Shown piece by piece: positions 55,801-64,000 of a stretch of 64,000 nt of DNA (within the stretch, counting starts at the first letter, position 1; each line of letters starts with the position of its first letter). The stretch lies in contig NC_135366.1 in assembly GCF_051622035.1 (NCBI RefSeq), positions 6,665,001 through 6,729,000 of the forward strand, in the 5' to 3' direction. Made by a program: the position numbers and the translations under genes. This DNA is from Arctopsyche grandis. Taxonomy: Eukaryota; Arthropoda; Insecta; Trichoptera; Hydropsychidae. The notes under the pieces were generated by a model. That model was not told the origin of the DNA, did not search any database, and saw nothing but the letters and a program-made list of their open reading frames with translations.

Positions 55801-58800
55801 GTATTTCTCGCTATATTTTTCGTATCAAAAATTTGTTGAATGCCTATAGATGTCTCTATTGTATTCAAAGTACTATTATGTTTTAAAAACAAATTCGAAC
55901 AATACGTTTGAACAACAAATTCGAGATATAAGCATCTCGAATTTGCTGAATCTTATAAAAAAATATGCTACCTATGTACATAAACTATTTTTTTGCAAAA
56001 TTTTCCGTGTGTCAAAAAATTTATTGAATGTCCATAGATGTCTCTATTGAATTCAATGTACTGTTGTGTTTGTAAATTGATAGTATGTATATATGTGTAA
56101 CCAGCAGCGTAGACTAGTGGTTTGCATATATGCTTTCAAATATACATAGTGGTAACGGGTTCGAGTCCCACTGGTTGCTGCTACAGACAAACAATCAAAC
56201 AGACAAACAGACATTCAATTTTATATATAGATATGTATTTATGTATTGTTTTATGAAAATAATATCAACGAATTAGTACTCATGTGAATAGTTACCGAAC
56301 AAATAAAATAATTAAAATTCAAAACCGATGTACCTACTCTGTACTGAATACATATTAGTTAAATACAGCACATTCGTCAAAGTCTTTTCAATTTTAAGCT
56401 CATTAGTATCGGTTCGTAGTTTGAGGATAATATGTGAATGCTAACCTTGCTGTGGAGTTCGAGGATCTGGTCGTTCTTGGATTGAACGTCTGTGTCACGC
56501 TCGTGCAACTTCTGAGACAGCTTCTCCAACATATCTCTGAACCTGACACCTTCGAGGCCAGCAACGAGGACGGCCAAATCTTCGGCCACTTCTGACAGGA
56601 CTCCAGCCTTCAGGGTTACGGCCTGGTCGGTGCCGTCCATCGACATATCTATAGACAGGTCTGATTGGAGACCTGAAAAATGAAACCAATTTAGAAAACA
56701 ACAGAATGCGAATGACAGCTGATTTATCGGCGCATTACGCGTCCATCAAAAAATCACTCGTGTTTCATACACTTTCTATTCGTATAAATTTTCAGCTTCG
56801 TTGTTTTGGAATCGTAAAAGTATACACATATATATATGTAGTGTTGGCATATAATGAAAATTTATTAAATGCGAGAACTATTGTTTTGACAATGAATAGC
56901 AAATTAAGTAATAAATTTGTCACTTTAATTATAAAAAATGGGTTCTCTTGAATAGAGCATGAAAAATTATACTCTCACAAATTGCCATTTAATTGATTTT
57001 CGGTGTATTTTTATTTTATTTATTTAAATATTAGCCAAAATGACATTACAGATTATTATAACGCGTTACTGTGACCAGACATATGTATATTTTTATTTTA
57101 TTTTATTTTATTTTAAAAAATCAATACCACAGAGACTTGACAGGTTGCCCCAAAGCGTCAATGTGATTTTAATACAAATAATAAAAATCATAAAAATTAC
57201 AAAAAAAACATCATAAAAAAAATAATAAAAATCATAAATAAAAAAAAAACATAAGAAAATAATAAAAATCATAAATAAAAAAAAACATCATAAAAAAATA
57301 ATAAAAATCAAGTAAAAAATATGTACATAAAATAAAAACAAAGAAATAAGATTGAAAAATTTATATCGTGCTATTTAGGATGTGTTCCACCAACTCAACA
57401 TAACTGGCATCGAATAGGTCATATATAAGCATAATACAAATACAAAATATATATAAGAAAATTAGCGAGACATCTATGTTATACGTAACAAATTTTGAAA
57501 TCATATTCAGATTTGTTATGTATAACATAGAATAGGCTAGTGGTTAGCATACAATCTGGTCACGGGTTCAAATCCCACTGATTTCTGCTGGCCATACCTT
57601 AGATTTGTGACTTAAGATCGATCGTTTCCTATCAGATTTTGCCAATTTATCTGATTTTCATTGAAACGGTTCCAAAAAATTGGCAACCTTACCCATTTTC
57701 TCGCAAAATCTTTCAAAAGTTTTCAGCAATCTCGAATTTCACTGAATTTAATAAAATGCTGCAAATTTACAAATTTGACCATAAATATATCTGTGGATGT
57801 TAATTGATATGTGTTTAATGAGTTTCGCCGAATTGTTTAAAAATGCTTCAAATTTACAAATTTGACAGATGTCTTTGTGGATGGTTAATTGATATTTTAT
57901 TTTTTTTATATATACCAGGAAGGCCTTACAGGTAAATCCCAATGCGCCTTCCTGGCCAATTACAAATACAAATACAGCTTTTTTTTTATTATAAGTCGTT
58001 GAATTGCGAGACACTGAAAAAACTCGCAAATTAACGAGACATCTATGAATTGCACATAAATTTTTATTGTACATCAATCAAATTTTTGAAATAGTGGTGA
58101 CATAGTAGGTAGAAAGGATTTTTAGCCAATTTTTTTTCCGGGAATCGTTTCAACAATGAAATCAGAGAAAATTGGCACACTCTGATAGGAAACGATCGAC
58201 CTGGAGTCACAAATATCCAAGTCTGACTAGCAGCATTGAAAATTATACTCGGAATAAATCCTTTTCAACCGAGGTTAGCTCACGGGATCAAACCCGGCGC
58301 ATCTCGGTGCTTAGTATCAACGCAGCCATCGAGCCATGCTGCTGGATATATTTATTTATTTATTTTACATACTTATTTTTACATAAATATATTCATATAT
58401 ACAAGGAAGGCCTAACAGGTAAACCCCAATGTGCCTTCCTGGCCAATTACAAACAATGCAGCATTTTTATTACATAAGTCGCTGAATTACGAGACACTAG
58501 AAAAATTAATGAGACGTCTATGAATTTTAAATGTGTACAAACATATATTGCCAAATCCTAATAGGAAATGATGGACTTTAAGTCATAAATATATAAGTCT
58601 AACACGCAGCATTACAGATAATTTATTTATTTCTGGAGGTAAAAACCCATTGAAGTCATATAATATAAATATTAACATTAAAAAAAAACAATTTCAATAG
58701 AAAAAGTAGTGAAAAACAATAATATGTGTTTTTATAACATGAGACACTTATATGACAAAAAACATAGAACATATAAATGAAAATAAAAGATAGTAAAATC

Positions 58801-61800
58801 ATAATATATATTATGGAAAAACGATATTTTGAATGGTTCTTATAAACCGACCAAATGTAATACTAAATATGTCGATGTCCGTCTCATCAGCTACATATAT
58901 GGTTGAAGTGCATACACGATTATTTAAAAGAATGTTGGTTTTCGCTATAATTGGTGAAAACAGAATAATATAATATAATATAATATACTCGGCATAAATT
59001 CTTTTCAATCGAGGTCAACTCACGGCATCGAACCCGGCGACCTCTCGTTGCTAGGCAAAAGCCCAACCACCGAGCCATACTGCTGGCTATGTACATATAT
59101 GTGACTCCAAATCGATCGTTTCTCTATCAGAGTTTGCCAATTTTATCTGATCATTGCTGAAACGGTTCCTGAAAATTGGTATTAAAAAATCTAATCCTGT
59201 TGTCACAAAAATCTGCCTGAGTATAATTTGTATTAATTATACACAGTAATCTGAAGATCCATAGATGTCACTATGATTATTATTTCTGATTAATTGTTAT
59301 ATTCTATATATTCTGATTGTATATGTATGTATTACTGTATTTCTGATTTCTGATTGTTTATGTATTTCATTAACGTACACCCGTCGCATTGGAGCAAATC
59401 TGTAATGGCGAGTGTGTATTGATTTGTGACAATAAAATAAAATATACATATGTGGAGAGTCTCAAGAAGCTGGTAGTCACCGGAACATTAGAGAAAATGC
59501 GATAGAGAGGACGGACTCTCACAAGATGATCAGATAAAATAAAATCAAGGAACTTTATAAACATTTTTCTAGTATTTAAAAAATGAAAAGAATTAGAAAC
59601 CATACTGGAAGCGTTCACAAATACACCACATACATATGTATGTAAATACCGCATAACATATGTACTTGTATAGTGCAGTAATATAACCACAAAAAACTCA
59701 AACACTTCAACCAAGTGAATCACATGCGGGATCATTACTACACATGTATTTATCTAATCGAAATTCCACGAAACACTCTGAAGCACATACAACATTTCAC
59801 GCGGATCGATATTGCGAGCCAATGGCGACGATCGAACGTCACATTTAAATTATGGACGATTATCGTGATCGTCAACAACCTATTTCGGACGAGGGCACAA
59901 AACAGTACTGGGCCGGGTGGGTGGAGATAGTCGCCGACTGGTACACAAACACAACCTCCACTCACTTCTTCCTCTAGTAAACATATACACACATAATATT
60001 TGCCCCAGTATCACAACAATCGGCCTCAAAAAATTCGACCGGTGAAAATATCTGAGTTGCATCACCTTTTCTACCACTCCACTCCACTGTTCCTTTGGCG
60101 AAATCCAGATTTTTTATAATGATCGAGAGGTAATTAGCGTTCGATTGCGTGAGCGGCTGTGTGTGCATTTATTTGTGCAACCGGTGAGCTGGTCTTCTTC
60201 TACGACCAGGAAGCTGGTGCATTCGCAGCTGTGGTGATCCAATTTTGCGTTTGATCGTTTGATGTTAAGAATGCGTTACTAAGTTGTTTTGAAGTGTTGA
60301 TCTAATGCACTTTTATGTTAAATGGTGAAAATGATATACTCCAGTACTGTTTATTGGAATTTGAACTGTAATACTTTTGTGTTTAGATTTTGTTGGTAGC
60401 ATCTTATCGAATTAGCGAGATTAGATGCGTGTTTTCCAAAGAAGGTAATCTGCTTGAAGCGTAATTAAAGATTTTAGATAGTTTACATTGTATTGTTGAT
60501 ACATAATATAGGCAGCAGATATAGAAATCTTCAATATTGAAAGGTTTTAATCAGTACGCTCTAGCGATGAACGAAAGAAAATGTTGTCAACTTTACCAAA
60601 AAGGAATGGACCAAAATGCTAAACACGAGGGATTCCAGAAGTGATAGAAGCGAAGTTAAGATAAGTTTTTTTTAAATAATAGGGATCTCAATCAAGTAAA
60701 TAATGAAGAGGATGGGAAAGGAAAAAAAAAGTTGAAGTAAACAAATCAATAATGGTAAATGAAAATGATAGAAGGGGCTAAACAAGAAGCTGAATTAAAA
60801 ATACACTTGAACGAGACACACTTTAAAGTTGATATTTTGATCAAGTCTAGTCAAAATTGAATTAATAAATAAGAGTCCTTCATGTATGCAGATTAGAAAT
60901 TGGAATAAAGAACCAAAGTACTAATGGGAATTTGTCTTTGAAACTTATATAAGACTTTGAGTCGATGTAATAAGTTGACATAGAAGACAATAAGTAGTTG
61001 AGTTGAGAAGAGAACAACATTTGTACATATGTAGGTAGAAAATTTTCAAAAACACAAGTAATTAGCCATTTCAAAACCAAGCCAGCAGCATGGCTTGGTG
61101 CTTGGGCACTGAGAGGTCGTCGGGTTCGATCCCGTGAGTTAACCACATCCCATGAGTATATTATCTGTAATGCTGCTGGTCAGACTTGGATATTTGTGAC
61201 TCCAAGCCGATCGTTTCCTATCAGAGTTTGTCAATTTTTCTGGTGTTATTGTCCTCCATTAAATTGGCTTAAAAATCCTTCCTACCCACTATTTCATCAC
61301 TATTTGAGTTATGCACAATAAAATTTATGTACAAGATTCATAGACATCTTGTTAATTTCGAGTTTTTTAGTGTCTCATGATTAAGCGACTTATGTAATAA
61401 AAATGCTGCATTGTTTGTAATTGGCCAGGAAGGCGCATTAGGGTTTACCTGTTAGGCCTTCCTAGTTTATTTGTACATAGATATATACATATTTACGTAG
61501 AATAAATAAATAAATTAGCATTTTAACTTGACCCAGTATATGAGCCAAAATTATGAAGTGAATAAATCATCATAAAAAACATCAAAATATACCTTCTAAA
61601 TGTAAAACAATACCTGAATCATCATCATGCGTAGATCTCAGATGTTGGCAGAGCGCTCTGAGTTGCCTGTAGACATGGAGTGCCTCAGCGTGCAGGGCAG
61701 GTCCAGGAATTCCACATTCAACACCACTTCCACCATCCATTTCAGCCTGGAGGGACCTCCTCATTCCACTGACCCCACTTCCAGCTCCAGGACCCAAACG

Positions 61801-62116
61801 CTCAGACAACGTGGTATTTTCACGCTGCAAACGCTCCATATCCGTCAAGGACTTGCCGTATTTCATTTCCTGACAAAAACAATGACGATTTAGCACTCGG
61901 ATTCTGATCGCACACGGAGATAGTATTAGACAAGGACAATACCTGCTCTCTGACGTGTCTTTCCAGTAGCATTATCCTATCGTTGGATTCTTCTAATTGG
62001 GAAGCCATCGTCTCCCTGTCGTTCAGAGCAGTTTGCAGTCTCCTTTCTAATTCTGACTTTTTGTCGACGACTAACTGCAGTTCTTCCCGCAACGTTTCCA
62101 TGCTGATAACATGGTC
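49846..62116 (-). CDS. BICD family-like cargo adaptor (BICDR), C-terminal 349 residues; 5' part outside window
   Basis: Exons in transcript order: 62116-61943, 61869-61614, 56672-56446, 50324-50067, 49980-49846 (TGA at 49848-49846); 1050 nt, phases agree. The protein is heptad-rich coiled coil (METLREELQLVVDKKSELER, LERHVREQ). It then has ALHVYRQLRALCQHLR followed by a DDD-containing polar break, a coil with RDSAVAEAREARDAAQTRRI, LRVELVQAGSQLLEAVRQKV, and the end block LCQQLDQWQ-MDMQELIEEQM with a C-terminal KILGFFQR. These blocks correspond in order to the C-terminal half of BICDL1/2 (BICDR), which links Rab6 vesicles to dynein and kinesin. The dynein-binding N-terminal CC1 box must lie in exons right of 64000. 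Two introns are long (about 4.9 and 6.1 kb) and filled with SINEs and LINE debris. Confidence 0.9.
50325..52567 (-). other. BICDR intron, left part
   Basis: AT-rich intronic sequence between the 50324 and 56446 exons. No exon or bounded element is recognised in this part. Confidence 0.5.
52668..53260 (+). mobile_element. non-LTR retrotransposon RT C-terminal fragment, tandemly triplicated
   Basis: The third unit (52997-53158) reads RNTWVRRITKVVD, VKVKRLKWQWLSHVARRMD and VPERM, ending in TAA. This is the well-known C-terminal motif of LINE reverse transcriptases (KWQWAGHIARR type). Two earlier diverged units begin at about 52672 and 52840, giving spacings near 168 and 157 bp. Each begins with ATG(A/C)TCAG...GAGGAGAGAT. 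Stops and indels break them. The copy is antisense to BICDR and within its intron. Confidence 0.8.
53265..55520 (-). other. BICDR intron, middle part
   Basis: AT-rich sequence. Near 53325 it repeats a word block also found at about 44588. No exon or complete element is recognised. Confidence 0.4.
55530..55870 (+). repeat. old, diverged tRNA-derived SINE
   Basis: A head-like GTGCACTGGTGGAGTTATTG is followed by GTTGTGGGTTTAAGTCCTAG (B box), then TGTCTCCTGTTAGAATTTTCC (compare TTTCCTATCAGAGTTTGCC in younger copies), CGAATCTGTTGAATCTTATAAAATGCTA and a CATAGATGTCTCTATTG-like end. It is more diverged than the other copies. Confidence 0.5.
56100..56195 (+). repeat. truncated SINE head, type A
   Basis: CCAGCAGCGTAGACTAGTGG and GGTAACGGGTTCGAGTCCCA form A- and B-box-like segments, with CTGGTTGCTGCTA after them. 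The rest of the SINE is missing; a short repeat of ACAAACAGACA follows. Confidence 0.55.
57001..57165 (-). repeat. diverged hairpin-tail repeat, relative of 36408-36650
   Basis: The complement of 57001-57095 reads GGTCACAGTAACGCGTTATA, AATGTCATTTTGGCTAATAT and an A-rich end, matching the 36405-36475 tail. GACAGGTTGCCCCAAAG follows at about 57131. Confidence 0.5.
57165..57320 (+). repeat. A-rich minisatellite (AATAAAAATCATAAA units)
   Basis: ATAATAAAAATCATAAA-like units alternate with AAAAAACATCATAA units several times, with variable A runs. It is probably an expanded A-rich tail next to a retroposon fragment. Confidence 0.7.
57530..57900 (+). repeat. tRNA-derived SINE, type A body
   Basis: ATAGGCTAGTGGTTAGCATA, a B box GGTCACGGGTTCAAATCCCA, CTTAAGATCGATCGTTTCCT, and AAACGGTTCC. 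The 3' half contains a duplicated AATGCTGCAAATTTACAAAT block (57760 and 57847). The tail differs from the canonical one and appears truncated where a type B SINE begins. Confidence 0.7.
57915..58350 (-). repeat. tRNA-derived SINE, type B
   Basis: The plus strand begins with the tail ACCAGGAAGGCCTTACAGGT...GCGCCTTCCTGGCC and ends with the head complement: a B box in GGGATCAAACCCGGCGCATC and GAGCCATGCTGCTGG. The central domain GAAATCAGAGAAAATTGGCA and GATAGGAAACGATCGACC is intact. Confidence 0.8.
58400..59098 (-). repeat. type B SINE, apparently split by about 350 bp of other sequence
   Basis: The tail (ACAAGGAAGGCCTAACAGGT) and part of the body lie at 58400-58625. The head (AATCGAGGTCAACTCACGGC, ATCGAACCCGGCGACCTCTC, GAGCCATACTGCTGG) lies at 58988-59092. 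The interval 58626-58987 is AT-rich and unrelated. Two independently truncated copies are the alternative. Confidence 0.6.
59100..59455 (+). repeat. 5'-truncated type A SINE
   Basis: It begins inside the central domain (GTGACTCCAAATCGATCGTT, TCTATCAGAGTTTGCC, AAACGGTTCCTG) and ends with the type A tail stem ACCCGTCGCATTGGAGCAAA and TCTGTAATGGCGAGTGTG. Confidence 0.7.
59456..61075 (-). other. BICDR intron, right part; possible internal promoter region near 59750-60250
   Basis: The stretch 59750-60250 is less AT-rich and free of recognised repeats. On the minus strand it has TTATAAAAAATCTGG near 60115, a TATA-like word. No exon of BICDR is supported here. The remainder is AT-rich. Confidence 0.3.
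61078..61480 (+). repeat. tRNA-derived SINE, type B (full length)
   Basis: The head GCATGGCTTGGTGCTTGGGC, a B box in CGGGTTCGATCCCGTGAG, the central domain TCGTTTCCTATCAGAGTTTG, and the tail GGCCAGGAAGGCGCATTAGG ending GGCCTTCCTAG. It lies about 130 bp downstream of the BICDR exon 61614-61869 in transcript order. Confidence 0.82.
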
Positions 62117-62870
62117 CTAAAATATATAATAAATTAGTTACATGTGTAACATTCGACAAATAATAGAGAAAGTGAATGAAATTATTCTTAATTTATTATG
62201 ATTATGAGGTATAAATTTATATAAATGTGATCAAAACGGAACTACGGAAATTACATCACAATAATATCGTAATTTTAGTACTAATTCGAAGTATTTATGT
62301 AAAGTAGGTCTTGTTAATGTATTATAAATAGATATGTACCAATCAGGAACCACCATTGGTACTGTACTGCTAATATAGTATAATTGCTATTACAAATTGA
62401 ACAAAATGACATGCAAATTTCGCTTCTGGTGATTAAAAGTTTGCAATTTCTCTGTTTCGGAATAGAGAGCCGACACATCGAAACTATGATGATTAATGAT
62501 GAATCCAAGGACTTATCATCCGATGCGGAACACAATTTCAAAATCTGCAATGCAATACTAGACAGATGCAATGTCACAAGGCGAAAGAATTGATTCATTT
62601 TTATTTTTAAATAGTACTTCTTAAATCAAATTTGATGATGTTTATCTTGAAATCAGCGTTCTATCTTAAATTACATATGTATTTGTGTACATCGGAACGG
62701 TAAATAATGGTGAGATCACATTCAAAAGCACGACACGGCACGCCTATGTATATTCCAGCTATGAAAGGTGTATCTTCATGTAATTTTGAATTCGTACGAT
62801 CTTATTTTTTCAGCAAGTTTCTCTTACATTTCTTCAAATATGGGAATTACTGTTATCCATGTTAATAAAA
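62117..62870 (-). other. BICDR intron upstream of the first visible exon
   Basis: No further BICDR coding exon was found between 62117 and the end of the window. The acceptor TTTTAG is immediately right of 62116, so earlier exons lie outside. Confidence 0.6.
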
Positions 62871-62876
62871 GGATGA

Positions 62877-63465
62877 AGGCGCAGACACACAGAGTGGTAC
62901 GCAGCACGTGTTTTTTTTTTTAGATAGTTTTGCACGTGTAAAAAAACGCTAGCACGCATGATCTATGCCAGGCCAAAAATTATCACTGGAATGTTTTCAG
63001 TGATATATTTTCTTTATTGACTTACATAGGTTTGACAGCGATCGACAACGGTGAATTTTATATTGGAAGAAATGTAGGAGAAACTTGTTGAAATAATAAT
63101 ATCGTACGAATTAACAATGACATGAAAACACGCCCATTCACATCTAGAGTTCACCTAGGCATGCCGTGCCGTACGATTTTGTATGTCTGCGCTTTAAAAT
63201 TATACAGAAAATACTCTTGGGGGTGAGCTTTGGAAAGAATTGCGACGGTACAGCGTTTTTTTGCATGTGCAAAATTATCTAAAAAAAAAACACGTGCCGC
63301 GTACCGCTGTGTGTTTGTGTTTTTATAATTGTATTAACATAGATAACAGTGATTCCCATATTTTAAGAAACGTAGGAAAAAAATGTCAAATTAATAAGGT
63401 CGTACAAAATAATAATGACATGAAGACACGTCACGTCTATCACAGCTGGAGTCTCCCTAAGCGTG
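62877..63465. mobile_element. two degenerate copies of the ACACAC-end MITE family
   Basis: The first copy runs from AAGGCGCAGACACACAGAGT to TGTATGTCTGCGCTTTAA at about 63193. Both contain GAAATGTAGGAGAAA- or TTTCTTCAAATATG-like words, GCGATCGACAACGGTGAAT, and the paired CACGTG...CACGTGC words. The second, at about 63195-63465, is shorter. They resemble the copies at 39575 and 45077. Confidence 0.5.
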
Positions 63466-63484
63466 CCGTGCACACTTTTAAGTG

Positions 63485-63960
63485 TATATTTTACAGTCGA
63501 AATGTATTTTCAGTTGTAATATACATATTTCAACTCGCATTTTAGGTCATTCATATCGAATAAAATTCTATTAGTAAATTATATCTCTACAAGCACAAAT
63601 CAATTTTCAACAATGTTCGCCAGTTGTAATATAGTTGATATATTAATATAGTTGAGTTTTGACAGCTCTGTGTGTTCACAACAAAAATGTCACTTTCCAA
63701 CTCAATTTGCTAGTCGAGTGACTTTTTCACGAAAGTCTAACCTCTCCATCTAAACAGGTACCAACTTATAGTTGAACTGTATTTTCAGTTGTAATATACA
63801 CATTTTGACCTGTTAGAATGAAATTTTCCATATGAATCAACTCACGTGGGTTAGACAACTAGTCAAAATATATTACAACTGAAAATACACTTCAACTATA
63901 AAGGTAGTTGGTACCAGGTTAGTTGGAATATATTTCAACTAGTCAAAATATTGTAGCATA
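63485..63960. repeat. inverted/tandem repeat cluster of TTTTCAGTTGTAATATA motif
   Basis: Arms at 63753-63814 (ACAGGTACCAACTTATAGTT ... ACATTTTGACCTGTT) and 63859-63920 (AGTCAAAATATATTACAACT ... GTTGGTACCAGGTT) are reverse complements. A further TATTTTCAGTTGTAATATAC lies at 63507, and TTTCAACTAGTCAAAATATT at 63930. It is a hairpin-type MITE or a cluster of such elements; it may continue past 64000. Confidence 0.65.
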
Positions 63961-64000
63961 TGCTAAAAGGAGCCACCGTTATAATTGGTTTTCGAAGATT

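Overview
The window is animal nuclear DNA, most probably from an insect. It is AT-rich, its genes are split by many GT-AG introns, every recognisable protein has a close insect or animal homologue, and it is dense in small DNA transposons and tRNA-derived SINEs. I cannot fix the order from sequence alone. No bacterial, viral or CRISPR-like locus was seen.

Four host genes are supported. (1) strawberry notch (sno), + strand, 3670-16501: 25 coding exons whose lengths sum to 4257 nt (1418 aa), with a full helicase-like domain. (2) An SLC35G1-like EamA transporter, + strand, 22236-23285, with its whole coding region in one exon. (3) A PPM1D/Wip1-type PP2C phosphatase, + strand, 27698-38809: 7 coding exons, 3087 nt, 1028 aa, with a very long disordered C-terminal tail. 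(4) The C-terminal part of a BICD-family-like dynein adaptor (BICDR), - strand, 62116 down to 49846: 5 exons, 349 aa seen; the 5' exons lie beyond the right edge. The genes do not form an operon or obvious pathway. Three read rightward, and the BICDR gene converges on the phosphatase gene.

The space between and inside the genes is a transposon graveyard in which many insertion boundaries can be read exactly. It holds a piggyBac-like element with TTAA duplications and a transposase N-terminal remnant (8026-8983), a palindromic TTAA element (10318-10591), a foldback element (about 9172-9995), two solo LTRs of one family in opposite orientation with perfect 4-bp duplications (20700-21082, 26681-27063), two MITEs inserted side by side in a duplicated segment whose empty copy is still present (25549-26067 against about 20575-20660), three hAT-type MITEs (41574-42023, 42297-42593, 46093-46302), several hairpin MITEs, and LINE 3' fragments (845-1027, 52668-53260).

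Three repeat systems deserve most attention. The PPM1D intron 1 carries a roughly 613-bp tandem array (28138-30900) in which each full unit contains a near-perfect 100-bp-arm hairpin. A degenerate array with a period near 145 bp (47600-48400) keeps a CACTTCCGGT-like core in each unit. A modular SINE system (14205-14690, 33174-34075, 55530-61480) shares one central domain between two different tRNA-like heads and two different hairpin-forming 3' tails.
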